This document shows, piece by piece, positions 1 through 8,232 of a DNA stretch of 64,000 bases. The DNA is from Streptomyces musisoli (GTDB lineage Bacteria; Actinomycetota; Actinomycetes; Streptomycetales; Streptomycetaceae). The stretch spans positions 62,001 to 126,000 of the forward strand of contig NZ_JAERRH010000009.1 of assembly GCF_016741855.1 (NCBI RefSeq), read 5' to 3'. The position numbers were made by a program, and so were the translations under genes. Under the pieces are notes generated by a model. The model was not told the DNA's origin. It was given only the letters and a program-made list of their open reading frames with translations, and searched no databases. The number at the start of each line of letters is the position of its first letter. Positions within the stretch are counted from its first letter, which is position 1.

Positions 1-1080
1 AGCGGCCGGTACACGCTGTCCCTGATCGTGGCGCACGTCTTCCTCACCATGTGGGGGTACGCGCGCCAGGCCGGCAAGTCGCTCGGCGACATCGTCCAGC
101 AGACGATCGACTCCGTCGAGCAGCTGCCGGACATGGGGAAGGCGGCGATCGGCACCGGCCTGTTCGTGGTCATCGGCCTGTCGTCGATCGGCGGGATCCG
201 CCGCCGGCTGCCGTACGACGCCTGGTACCACGTGCACCTGCTGACGTACGCGGCGGTGTTCCTGACGTTCTGGCACCAGATCACCACCGGCAACGACTTC
301 GCGGTCGAGCCGGCCGCCAAGACCTTCTGGTACGGGCTGTACGGCGCGGTGACCGCGCTGGTGGTCTGGTACCGCGTCCTGACCCCGATCCGGCTGAACG
401 TCCGGCACCGCATGCGCGTGGAGGCGGTCGTGGAGGAGACGCCCGGCATCGTGTCGGTGCTGATCGGCGGGCGCAAGCTGCACCGGATGGGCGCGGAGGC
501 GGGGCAGTTCTTCCGCTGGCGCTTCCTCGCCCCGGGGATGCGCTTCAGCTCCCACCCGTACTCCCTCTCGGCCGCCCCGCGCCCCGGCATGCTGCGGATC
601 ACGGTGAAGGCGATCGGTGACCACAGCACCCGGCTGCGGGAGCTGACCCCCGGCACCCGGGTGTGGGCGGAGGGCCCGTACGGCGCGCTCACCGCGCAGC
701 GCCGCAGCCGCGGCAAGGTGCTGCTGGTCGCGGGCGGGGTGGGGATCACGCCGATGCGCGCCCTGTTCGAGACGCTGCCCGGGGCGGCCGGTGACATCAC
801 CCTCCTCTACCGGGCCAACACCACCCAGGACCTGGCGCTGTGGGACGAGCTGTCGGCGATCGCCGAGGAGCGGGGCGCCCGGCTGATGTACGCCGTGAAC
901 AGCCCCGAGGGCGAACGCCCCGACATCTCCGCGGAGAACCTCCAGCGGAAGGTCCCGGACATCGACCGGCACGACGTCTTCATGTGCGGTCCGCCCGGGT
1001 TCGCGCAGTCGGTGTACGAGGCACTGCGCGGCGCGGGGGTTCCCGCCCGCCGTATCCACCACGAGTCGTTCGAGATGTGA
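1..1080 (+). CDS. Membrane flavocytochrome oxidoreductase (ferric-reductase-like, FAD/NAD(P) domains), 5' truncated
   Basis: The frame is open from base 1, so the start lies outside the window; 359 residues are visible. The first ~130 residues hold membrane helices with histidines (IVAHVF, WYHVHLL, FWHQITTG) placed as haem ligands of a ferric-reductase-like domain. A FAD-binding barrel with HPYSLS follows, then an NAD(P)-binding fold with GGVGITPMR and MCGPPGF. This layout should pass electrons from cytosolic NAD(P)H through FAD and haem to the outer face of the membrane. The next two genes encode an exported FMN-binding protein and ApbE, so the likely acceptor is a flavinylated protein and not free iron (inference). 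Family call is firm; substrate is not known. Confidence 0.88.
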   Translation, partial: SGRYTLSLIVAHVFLTMWGYARQAGKSLGDIVQQTIDSVEQLPDMGKAAIGTGLFVVIGLSSIGGIRRRLPYDAWYHVHLLTYAAVFLTFWHQITTGNDFAVEPAAKTFWYGLYGAVTALVVWYRVLTPIRLNVRHRMRVEAVVEETPGIVSVLIGGRKLHRMGAEAGQFFRWRFLAPGMRFSSHPYSLSAAPRPGMLRITVKAIGDHSTRLRELTPGTRVWAEGPYGALTAQRRSRGKVLLVAGGVGITPMRALFETLPGAAGDITLLYRANTTQDLALWDELSAIAEERGARLMYAVNSPEGERPDISAENLQRKVPDIDRHDVFMCGPPGFAQSVYEALRGAGVPARRIHHESFEM

Positions 1081-1098
1081 GCGGAGCTGCGAGAAGCG

Positions 1099-1893
1099 AT
1101 GAGGAAGAGCCATCCCGTCCGACGGGTCGTGCTGGCCACCGCCGCGACCGTGTCCGGTGTCGTGCTGCTGCTGTCGCTGAAGCCGGCGTCGGACCCGGCC
1201 GCGGCGTCGGCGGCCGGCGCGGCCCCGCCGGTGTCGGCGGCGGGACAGGAGTCGCCGCAGGGCGGTGCCCGGGCCGGCTCCGGCACGGTGACCGGTGACG
1301 CGGAGCAGACGCAGTACGGGGCCGTGCAGGTACGGCTGACCGTGAGCGCCGGGAAGATCACCAAGGCGGAGGCGGTCCAGGCACCCAAGGGCGGCCTCAG
1401 CGACCAGAAGACCCAGCTCGCCGTACCCCGGCTCAACCAGGCGGCGGTGGCGGCCCAGAGCGCGCGGATCGACACGGTGTCCGGGGCGACGTACACCAGC
1501 GACGGCTACAAGAAGTCGCTGCAGTCCGCGCTGGACAAGATGAAGCCCGCGGCCTCGGGCTCCGCCGGCTCCGCTTCGGGTTCGTCCGGCTCCGCCTCGG
1601 GTCCGGCCGGCTCGGCGCAGGCGCGCACGGTCACCGGGCAGGCGGCGCAGACCCAGTACGGGCCGGTCCAGGTGCGGATCACCGTCAGCGCCGGGAAGAT
1701 CACCAAGGCGGAGGCGGTCCAGGCACCCAAGGGCGGCCTCAGCGACCAGAAGACGCAGCTCGCGATCCCCAAGCTCAACCAGGCGGCGGTGGCGGCGGGC
1801 AGCGCGGACATCGACGCCGTCTCCGGAGCCACCTACACCAGCACCGGCTACCGGCAGTCGCTTCAGTCGGCCCTGGACCAGGCCGGTGGCTGA
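1099..1893 (+). CDS. Exported tandem FMN-binding domain protein (two flavinylation sites)
   Basis: A 264-residue protein with an N-terminal signal/anchor (basic start, then a hydrophobic stretch at ~9-27), followed by two FMN_bind domains joined by a Ser/Gly/Ala linker at ~150-175. Each domain ends in the flavinylation motif DxxSGAT: D125-T131 and D239-T245. In NqrC/RnfG-type proteins the threonine receives FMN through a phosphoester bond made by ApbE. The gene starts 18 bp after the flavocytochrome stop and overlaps the apbE start, so the three genes form one transcription unit. The repeats are nearly identical at DNA level (68 bp identical at 1345-1412 and 1687-1754), suggesting a recent duplication or gene conversion. 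Likely role: extracytosolic electron carrier. Confidence 0.87.
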   Translation: MRKSHPVRRVVLATAATVSGVVLLLSLKPASDPAAASAAGAAPPVSAAGQESPQGGARAGSGTVTGDAEQTQYGAVQVRLTVSAGKITKAEAVQAPKGGLSDQKTQLAVPRLNQAAVAAQSARIDTVSGATYTSDGYKKSLQSALDKMKPAASGSAGSASGSSGSASGPAGSAQARTVTGQAAQTQYGPVQVRITVSAGKITKAEAVQAPKGGLSDQKTQLAIPKLNQAAVAAGSADIDAVSGATYTSTGYRQSLQSALDQAGG

Positions 1894-2689
1894 CGCGGTG
1901 ACCGAGCCGGAGCAGGCGGCCGCCACCGTGCGTCACGCGGAGGAGGTCATGGGGACGGTCTTCTCCTTCGACGTCCGCGGCGGAGAACCGGCCGCGGTGC
2001 GGGCTGCGCTCGCCGAGGCCGTCGCCGGGCTGCACCGGGCGGACGCGGTCTTCAGCACGTACCGCGAGGACAGCGAGGTGGCGCGGCTGGCGCGGGGTGA
2101 GCTGAGCGTCGACCGGTGCGCTCCCGAGGTGGCCGAGGTGCTGGAGCTGGCGGCCGAGGCGGAGCGGGTGAGCGAGGGGTGGTTCAGCACGCGGTACCAG
2201 GGCTCGCTGGACCCCACCGGCATCGTCAAGGGCTGGGCGGCCGAGCGTGCGGCACGGGCGGTCCGGGGGGTCGAGGGGGTGCACGGCGTCAGCGTCAACG
2301 GAGGCGGCGACGTACAGCTGCTGGGCGCGCCGGAGCCGCATCGGGCCTGGCGGGTGGGGGTGGCCGACCCGCTGCGGCCCGGCGGTCTGGCCGCGGTGAT
2401 CTCGGCGGCGGGCACGCAGGAGCTGGCGGTGGCCACGTCCGGTACGGCGGAGCGGGGCGCGCACATCGTGGATCCGCGCACCGGCCGGCCCGCGGTGACG
2501 GACCTGGTGGCCGTGACGGTGGTGGGCCCCCGGCTCACCTGGGCGGACTGCTGGGCCACGGCGGCCTTCGCGATGGGCTCGCGGGAGGGCCTCGCCTGGC
2601 TGGAGGCCCTCCCCGACGTGGAGGGCCTGCTCATCACCGCCGGCGACGAGGTGCGGTGCACCGGGGGGCTGGCGGCACGACTGGGCTGA
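1886..2689 (+). CDS. apbE: FAD:protein FMN transferase ApbE
   Basis: A 267-residue ApbE-family protein. The family opening is seen (MGTVFSFDV at ~21), as are the central DPTGIVKGWAAER segment and the Mg/FAD region SVNGGGDVQLLG, and the C-terminal ATSGTAERGAHIVDPRTG block. ApbE splits FAD and attaches FMN covalently to threonine in DxxSGAT motifs; two such motifs lie in the gene just upstream. No clear lipoprotein signal is present, so transfer may take place before export or the true start may differ. The chosen GTG overlaps the upstream stop by 8 bp; a second in-frame GTG at 1898 is possible. Confidence 0.92.
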   Translation: MADAVTEPEQAAATVRHAEEVMGTVFSFDVRGGEPAAVRAALAEAVAGLHRADAVFSTYREDSEVARLARGELSVDRCAPEVAEVLELAAEAERVSEGWFSTRYQGSLDPTGIVKGWAAERAARAVRGVEGVHGVSVNGGGDVQLLGAPEPHRAWRVGVADPLRPGGLAAVISAAGTQELAVATSGTAERGAHIVDPRTGRPAVTDLVAVTVVGPRLTWADCWATAAFAMGSREGLAWLEALPDVEGLLITAGDEVRCTGGLAARLG

Positions 2690-2884
2690 ACGGCGCGGCC
2701 GGGTTGAACAGCAGACCCGGGTTGAACAGCAGGCCCAGGCTGAGCAGCAGGCCCAGGCTGAACAGCAGGCCCAGAAGCTCTGAACAGCCGGCCCGGGTTG
2801 AACAGCAGACCCGAGCTGAACAGCAGACCCGGGTTGAACAACAGACCCGAACTGAACAGCAGCCCCAGGCTGAACGGCGCGGCT
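2683..2884. repeat. 18-bp tandem repeat array (about 11 units)
   Basis: Eleven adjacent copies of an 18-bp unit close to GGGTTGAACAGCAGACCC run from the apbE stop codon almost to the anti-sigma stop codon. The fifth inner unit (2773-2794) is 22 bp long. The two end units (2683-2700 and 2867-2884) resemble each other more than the middle ones. Because 18 is a multiple of three, all frames read as hexapeptide repeats, but the array lies between two convergent stop codons and no start or ribosome site supports translation. The GGGT/ACCC ends could form short hairpins. It may act as a weak terminator zone or be a replication-slippage product. Confidence 0.85.
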
Positions 2885-2900
2885 GAGCGGAGGCAACGGT

Positions 2901-3719
2901 TCACTCCTCCGGCGTCAGCACCTGTGCCTGCTTCAGACGGGCGGTGGCAAGGACGGTGCCGTCGGAGGACGTCAGGCGGGCGCCGGAGAACCGGGTGAGG
3001 TCGGCGTCGACCCCCGCGCCCCAGCGCCCGTGTCCGTCGCGCACGGGGAAGTCGCCCACGCGGACGGTCGTGCCGTCGCCGCGCTCCAGGAGACAGGTGA
3101 CCGTGCCGGTGTACGGGATGGCGGTGCCGGGGCCGGTGAGGGCGACGGAGACGAACATCCAGGCGGGGCTGCCGGGGTGGGCGTAGACCTCGCCGACGGC
3201 GCCGCCGCCCCCGGCCGGGACCATGTCGCCGACGAGCACGGGCTCGGTCTCGACGGCGGGCGGCGGGGCGGCGGTGACCTCCTCGACGGCGGTGCCGATC
3301 GCCCAGCCGGCGAATCCGACGGCGACGACGGCCGCGGTGGCGACCGCCGCGAGCCGCAGCCGGGCTCGCCGTGCGCGGTCGCGCAGGCCCTGATGCGCGC
3401 GGCCCGGGGCGCGGTCGCGGTCGCGCGGGTCCCGGTGCGCGCGGCCCGGGGCGCGGGAACGGCCGCGGCCCGTGGCCGGCGCCGCCTGCCGGGCCAGGCT
3501 GCGCGCCACCCGGTTCTCGAAGCCGGGCGGTGGCTCGCCGTCGGGCAGCAGGCCGATCAGCCGGTCGCCGACCAGGGTCAGTTGGCGGACGTGCTCCCGG
3601 CAGTCCGCGCACCGGTCCAGATGGGCGACCGCCTCGGCCCGCTCCCGGCCGGGCAGCACGCCCAGCGCCAGCTCGGCGCCGATCTCCCGCAGCTTGTCGC
3701 AGGTGGGGTCACTGGACAT
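2901..3719 (-). CDS. Zinc-binding anti-sigma factor (membrane anchored)
   Basis: A 272-residue protein. The N-terminal cytosolic domain has the ZAS motif HxxxCxxC (H33, C37, C40). A linker rich in Arg/Gly/Pro follows, then one membrane helix at about residues 118-137, then a ~130-residue extracytosolic domain resembling anti-sigma-K type C-terminal domains. It overlaps the upstream ECF sigma gene by 11 bp, the usual sign of a co-translated cognate pair. Expected role: it holds the sigma factor inactive until an envelope or redox signal releases it. The linker contains repeated RDRAPGRAH-type segments. The signal is unknown. Confidence 0.85.
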   Translation of the reverse strand: MSSDPTCDKLREIGAELALGVLPGRERAEAVAHLDRCADCREHVRQLTLVGDRLIGLLPDGEPPPGFENRVARSLARQAAPATGRGRSRAPGRAHRDPRDRDRAPGRAHQGLRDRARRARLRLAAVATAAVVAVGFAGWAIGTAVEEVTAAPPPAVETEPVLVGDMVPAGGGGAVGEVYAHPGSPAWMFVSVALTGPGTAIPYTGTVTCLLERGDGTTVRVGDFPVRDGHGRWGAGVDADLTRFSGARLTSSDGTVLATARLKQAQVLTPEE

Positions 3720-4365
3720 GGTCGCCTCGCTTCGGAGACGCGACGACGGCGCGCATCTTCGCCATGGCCGCTCTGATCCGCGTCTTGGCGGTGCCCACCG
3801 GGATCCGCTCCGCGTCGGCGACCTGCCGGGCCGTCATGCCGTAGACGCCCGCCATCATCAGGGCACGGGCCTGCTCGCGCGGCAGGCGGGCCAGGGCGGC
3901 CCGGAGCTGGGCGGAGGCCTCGTCGGCCAGCGCCCACCGCTCGGGGGTCTCGGTGACGACGCCGAGAAGTTCCTCCAGGTCCTCGGGTGCCATCGGCTCC
4001 GTCCGCCGCGCGCGGACGGCGTCGACGGCCAGGTTGTGCGCGATGGTGGTCAGCCAGGTCATCACCGAGCCGCGGCGCGGGTCGTAGATCTGGGCATGCC
4101 GCCACGCCCGCTCGAACGTCTGCTGGGCGACGTCCTCAGCGAGCTGCGGGTCCCGGGTTACGGCCATGGCGACCCCGATGACGCGGTGCTGGAACCTCCG
4201 GACGAAGATCACGGCGAGCTCCGGATCGCCGGTGGCCAGCCCGGAGAGCAGAGCCTCGTCCGGGAGACGGCCGACGGGGAACCGGGAACCCGACACACCT
4301 CTGTATACGTCCGACGGCCGCCAGGGGATCGCCCGCCCGCCCGACCGCTCGCCGCGGAAGATCAC
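3709..4365 (-). CDS. ECF-type RNA polymerase sigma factor
   Basis: A 218-residue sigma-70 family protein with region 2 (YDPRRGSVMTWLTTIAHNLA and the preceding AEDVAQQTFERAW) and region 4 with a helix-turn-helix near the C-terminus (MTARQVADAERIPVGTAKTR). There is no region 1.1 or 3, which is typical of ECF factors. The start is taken at a GTG with ggag about 9 bases upstream; the first ~35 residues are not conserved in character, so a later start is possible. Its stop lies inside the following anti-sigma gene, so the pair is an operon. Target promoters cannot be deduced from this window. Confidence 0.88.
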   Translation of the reverse strand: MIFRGERSGGRAIPWRPSDVYRGVSGSRFPVGRLPDEALLSGLATGDPELAVIFVRRFQHRVIGVAMAVTRDPQLAEDVAQQTFERAWRHAQIYDPRRGSVMTWLTTIAHNLAVDAVRARRTEPMAPEDLEELLGVVTETPERWALADEASAQLRAALARLPREQARALMMAGVYGMTARQVADAERIPVGTAKTRIRAAMAKMRAVVASPKRGDHVQ

Positions 4366-4405
4366 AGGGACATTCTCCGTCGGCGGGCCGGGGCCCGCAC
4401 GCGGG

Positions 4406-4951
4406 TCAGTGCCCGTTCTGCGCCAGCCGCAGCAGGTGGTCGGCCAGCGCCTGGCCGCCGCTCGGATCGCGGCTGATCAGGAGCAGCGTGTCGTCGCCGG
4501 CGATCGTGCCCAGGATGTCGTGCAGCTCCGCCTGGTCGATGGCGGAGGCCAGGAACTGCGCCGCCCCGGGCGGGGTCCGCAGGACCACCAGGTTCGCCGA
4601 GGCCTCCGCGGAGATCAGCAGCTCCTGCGACAGGCGCCGCATCCGCTCCTCCTTCGCCGACTCCCCCAGCGGGGCCCGCGGGGTACGGAATCCGCCCTCG
4701 CTCGGCACCGCGTAGATCAGGTCGCCGTCGTTGTTGCGGATCTTCACCGCGTTCAGCTCGTCGAGATCCCGGCTGAGCGTCGCCTGAGTGACGTTCAGCC
4801 CGTCGTCGGCGAGCAGCTTCGCCAGCTGGCTCTGCGACCGCACCGGCTGCCGGTTGAGGATGTCCACGATCCGGCGGTGCCGTGCGGTGCGGGTCTGCGG
4901 TACGGCGGGCCCGGCCCCCATGCCCTGCTCGTGGTCCTGCGGCTCGCTCAT
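4406..4951 (-). CDS. argR: Arginine repressor ArgR
   Basis: A 181-residue ArgR/AhrC-family regulator. The N-terminal winged helix has VTQATLSRDLDEL; the C-terminal hexamerisation and arginine-binding domain has AIDQAELHDILGTIAGDDT. It is slightly longer than E. coli ArgR because of a ~20-residue N-terminal extension. It is the last gene of the argCJBDR operon, 7 bp after argD, so it is probably controlled by its own product through the boxes upstream of argC. With arginine bound it represses arginine biosynthesis genes; streptomycete ArgR is also known to have wider effects. Confidence 0.97.
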   Translation of the reverse strand: MSEPQDHEQGMGAGPAVPQTRTARHRRIVDILNRQPVRSQSQLAKLLADDGLNVTQATLSRDLDELNAVKIRNNDGDLIYAVPSEGGFRTPRAPLGESAKEERMRRLSQELLISAEASANLVVLRTPPGAAQFLASAIDQAELHDILGTIAGDDTLLLISRDPSGGQALADHLLRLAQNGH

Positions 4952-4958
4952 CGTCGTC

Positions 4959-6161
4959 TCATTCTCCGGATCGTCCGTCCCCGTTCGCTGCTGCGTCGAG
5001 GATGCCGGGCAGCGCCCCGAGCAGCGCGTCCGCCTCGTCGTCGCGGAGATTCAGCGGCGGCATGAGCCGTACGACGTCCGGGGCGGGCGCGTTCACCAGG
5101 AACCCGGCCTCCTGGGCCGCCTGCTGCACCTGCGGCGCGACCGGCCCGGTGAGCACGATACCCAGGAGCAGGCCCGCGCCCCGGACATAATCGATCAACG
5201 GATGGTTCAGGGCCTCGATTCCGTCCCGCAGCCTTTCGCTCTGCCGCTTGACGTTGCCCAGCAGGCCCTCGCCCTCGATGGTCTCGAGCACGGCGAGCCC
5301 GGCGGCGCAGGCGACCGGGTTGCCGCCGAAGGTGGTCCCGTGGTGGCCGGGCGCGAGCAGTTCGGCGGCCCGGCCGAAGGCCACGGTCGCGCCGAGCGGC
5401 AGTCCGCCGCCCAGCTGCTTGGCGAGGGTGACGACGTCGGGCAGTACGCCTTCGTGGGCCTGGTACTCGAACCAGGTCCCGGTCCGGCCGATGCCGGTCT
5501 GCACCTCGTCCAGGACCAGCAGCGCGCCGGTGGCGGCGGTGATCGCGCGGGCCGCCTTGAGATAGCCGGCCGGGGGCACGACCACGCCGTTCTCGCCCTG
5601 GATCGGCTCGATGACCACCAGGGCCGTCTCCTCGGTGACGGCGGCGGCCAGTGCCTGCGCGTCGCCGTAGGGGACGTGGGTGACCTCGCCGGGCAGCGGC
5701 CGGAAGGGGTCCTGCTTGGCGGGCTGGCCGGTGAGCGCGAGGGCGCCCATCGTACGGCCGTGGAAACCGCCGTCGGTGGCGACCATGTGGGTGCGCCCGG
5801 TGAGCCGGCCGATCTTGAAGGCGGCCTCGTTCGCCTCGGCTCCGGAGTTGCAGAAGAAGACCCGGCCGTCCCGGCCGAAGAGCGTCAGGAGCCGTTCGGC
5901 GAGGGCGACGGTGGGCTCGGCCATGAAGAGGTTGGAGATGTGGCCGAGGGAGGCGATCTGCGTGCTGACGGCCGCCACGACGGCGGGGTGGGCGTGGCCG
6001 AGCGCGTTGGTGGCGATGCCGCCGACGAAGTCCAGGTACTCCCTGCCCTCGGCGTCCCACAGCCTGGTGCCCTCGCCCCGGACGAGGGGCAGGCGCGGGG
6101 TGCCGTAGTTGTTCATCAGGGCGCCCTGCCACCGCTGGGTCAGCTCCTGGTTGCCGGTCAC
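4959..6161 (-). CDS. argD: Acetylornithine aminotransferase
   Basis: A 400-residue class III PLP aminotransferase. It has the PLP phosphate region NSGAEANEAAFK, the LDEVQTGIGRTG motif with the cofactor-contacting Asp, and the Schiff-base lysine in VVTLAKQLGGG. It converts N-acetylglutamate semialdehyde plus glutamate to N-acetylornithine in the cytosol. The GTG start overlaps the argB stop by 4 bp (GTGA), which indicates translational coupling in the arg operon. Length is normal for the family. Confidence 0.97.
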   Translation of the reverse strand: MTGNQELTQRWQGALMNNYGTPRLPLVRGEGTRLWDAEGREYLDFVGGIATNALGHAHPAVVAAVSTQIASLGHISNLFMAEPTVALAERLLTLFGRDGRVFFCNSGAEANEAAFKIGRLTGRTHMVATDGGFHGRTMGALALTGQPAKQDPFRPLPGEVTHVPYGDAQALAAAVTEETALVVIEPIQGENGVVVPPAGYLKAARAITAATGALLVLDEVQTGIGRTGTWFEYQAHEGVLPDVVTLAKQLGGGLPLGATVAFGRAAELLAPGHHGTTFGGNPVACAAGLAVLETIEGEGLLGNVKRQSERLRDGIEALNHPLIDYVRGAGLLLGIVLTGPVAPQVQQAAQEAGFLVNAPAPDVVRLMPPLNLRDDEADALLGALPGILDAAANGDGRSGE

Positions 6162-7084
6162 TGTGCGTCCCCCTCGTGTTCGTCGGGCACGACCATCGTG
6201 CCGATGCCTTCGTCGGTGAAGATCTCCAGCAGGATCGAGTGCTGGACCCGGCCGTCGATGACGCGGGCGGTCGTCACGCCGCCTCGCACGGCGTGCAGGC
6301 AGCCCTCCATCTTGGGCACCATGCCGGCGCTCAGCTCCGGCAGCAGCCTCTCCAGCTGGGACGCGGTGAGACGGCTGATCACCTCGTCGGAGTTCGGCCA
6401 GTCCTCGTAGAGGCCCTCGACGTCGGTGAGGACCATGAGGGTTTCGGCGCCCAGTGCCGCAGCGAGTGCCGCAGCCGCCGTATCAGCATTGACGTTGTAG
6501 ACATGGTGGTCGTCCTGGGAGCGGGCGATCGAGGAGACGACCGGGATCCGGCCGTCGGCGAGCAGCGCCTCGATCGCGCCGGTGTCGATGTCGGTGATCT
6601 CGCCGACCCGCCCGATGTCGACCCGCTCGCCGTCGATCTCGGGCTGGTGCTTGGTGGCGGTGATGGTGTGCGCGTCCTCGCCGGTGAGGCCGACGGCGAG
6701 CGGGCCGTGCTGGTTGAGCAGGCCGACCAGCTCGCGCTGCACCTGTCCGGCGAGGACCATCCGGACGACGTCCATGGCGTCCTCGGTGGTGACGCGCAGG
6801 CCGGCCTTGAACTCGCTGACGATGCCGTGCTTGTCGAGGGCGGCGCTGATCTGCGGGCCGCCGCCGTGCACGACGACCGGCCTGAGGCCGGCGTGCCGCA
6901 GGAAGACGACGTCCTGGGCGAAGGCCGCCTTGAGGTCCTCGTTCACCATGGCGTTGCCGCCGAACTTGATGACGACGGTCTTGCCGTGGTGCCGGGTCAG
7001 CCAGGGCAGCGCCTCGATGAGGATCTGGGCCTTGGGCAGTGCCGTGTGTTTCCGCGTCGTTCCGCTTTTGCTGGAGTCGCTCAT
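6158..7084 (-). CDS. argB: Acetylglutamate kinase
   Basis: A 308-residue amino acid kinase. VVIKFGGNAMV near the N-terminus binds phosphate and VVVHGGGPQI forms the glycine-rich loop; NVNADTAAAALAAAL and VLTDVEGLY lie in the nucleotide half. It phosphorylates N-acetylglutamate and is the usual arginine-feedback step in organisms that recycle acetyl groups through ArgJ. The ATG at 7084 is chosen because it overlaps the argJ stop as ATGA; the longer in-frame reading upstream is only open sequence inside argJ. Confidence 0.97.
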   Translation of the reverse strand: MSDSSKSGTTRKHTALPKAQILIEALPWLTRHHGKTVVIKFGGNAMVNEDLKAAFAQDVVFLRHAGLRPVVVHGGGPQISAALDKHGIVSEFKAGLRVTTEDAMDVVRMVLAGQVQRELVGLLNQHGPLAVGLTGEDAHTITATKHQPEIDGERVDIGRVGEITDIDTGAIEALLADGRIPVVSSIARSQDDHHVYNVNADTAAAALAAALGAETLMVLTDVEGLYEDWPNSDEVISRLTASQLERLLPELSAGMVPKMEGCLHAVRGGVTTARVIDGRVQHSILLEIFTDEGIGTMVVPDEHEGDAQ

Positions 7085-8232
7085 GAGGAGTAGGCGCTGT
7101 TCTCGTGGACGTAGTCGGCGGTCAGGTCGTTGGTCCAGATGGTCGCGGTCTCGGTGCCGGCGGCGAGGTCGGCGACGATGTGGACCTCGCGGTAGCGCAT
7201 GTCGACCAGCTCGCGGTCCTCGCCGACACCGCCGTTCTTGCAGACCCAGACGCCGTTGATGGCGACGTTGAGCTGGTCGGGCTCGAAGGCGGCCCGCGTG
7301 GTGCCGATCGCGGACAGGACGCGGCCCCAGTTGGGGTCCTCGCCGTGGATCGCGCACTTGAGGAGGTTGTTGCGGGCGATGGAGCGGCCCACCTCGACGG
7401 CGTCCTCCTCGGTCGCGGCGTTGACCACCTCGACCTTGATGTCCTTGCTGGCGCCCTCGGCGTCCCGGATGAGCTGCTGGCCGAGGTCGTCGCAGACGGC
7501 CCGCACGGCCTCGGCGAACTCCGCGTACTCGGGGGTGATGCCCGAGGAGCCGGAGGAGAGCAGCAGCACGGTGTCGTTGGTGGACATGCAGCCGTCGGAG
7601 TCGACCCGGTCGAAGGTGACCTTGGTGGCGGCGCGCAGGGCCCGGTCCAGCACCGCGCCGTCCAGGTCCGCGTCGGTGGTGAGGACGACCAGCATGGTGG
7701 CGAGGCCCGGCGCGAGCATGCCGGCGCCCTTGGCCATGCCGCCGACGGTCCAGCCTCCCCTGGCCGCCACGGACGTCTTGTGGACGGTGTCGGTGGTCTT
7801 GATGGCGATGGCGGCCTTCTCACCGCCGTGCTCGGAGAGCTGGGCGGCGGCCGTCTCGATGCCCGGGAGCAGCTTGTCCATGGGCAGCAGGACGCCGATG
7901 AGCCCGGTGGAGCAGACGGCGACCTCGATGGCGCCGCGGCCGAGCACCTCGGCGGCCTTCTCGGCGGTGGCGTGGGTGTCCTGGAAGCCCTTGGGGCCGG
8001 TGCAGGCGTTGGCGCCGCCGGAGTTGAGGACGACGGCCGAGACCTGTCCGCCCTTGAGGACCTGCTCGGACCAGAGCACCGGCGCGGCCTTCACCCGGTT
8101 GGAGGTGAAGACGCCCGCGGCGGCACGGCGGGGCCCGTCGTTGACCACGAGGGCCAGGTCGGGGTTGCCGTTCTCCTTGATCCCGGCGGCGATGCCCGCC
8201 GCCGTGAATCCCTTGGCTGCCGTGACGCTCAC
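7081..8232 (-). CDS. argJ: Bifunctional ornithine acetyltransferase / N-acetylglutamate synthase ArgJ
   Basis: A 383-residue ArgJ. The self-cleavage region reads KGAGMLAPGLATM, where the threonine of LATM should become the N-terminal nucleophile of the beta subunit. N-terminal AAGVFTSNRVKAAPV and C-terminal KCAIHGEDPNWGR are family hallmarks. It transfers acetyl from N-acetylornithine to glutamate, making arginine synthesis cyclic. The GTG start at 8232 overlaps the argC stop (GTGA). Whether the enzyme is mono- or bifunctional (also using acetyl-CoA) cannot be told from sequence alone. Confidence 0.97.
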   Translation of the reverse strand: MSVTAAKGFTAAGIAAGIKENGNPDLALVVNDGPRRAAAGVFTSNRVKAAPVLWSEQVLKGGQVSAVVLNSGGANACTGPKGFQDTHATAEKAAEVLGRGAIEVAVCSTGLIGVLLPMDKLLPGIETAAAQLSEHGGEKAAIAIKTTDTVHKTSVAARGGWTVGGMAKGAGMLAPGLATMLVVLTTDADLDGAVLDRALRAATKVTFDRVDSDGCMSTNDTVLLLSSGSSGITPEYAEFAEAVRAVCDDLGQQLIRDAEGASKDIKVEVVNAATEEDAVEVGRSIARNNLLKCAIHGEDPNWGRVLSAIGTTRAAFEPDQLNVAINGVWVCKNGGVGEDRELVDMRYREVHIVADLAAGTETATIWTNDLTADYVHENSAYSS

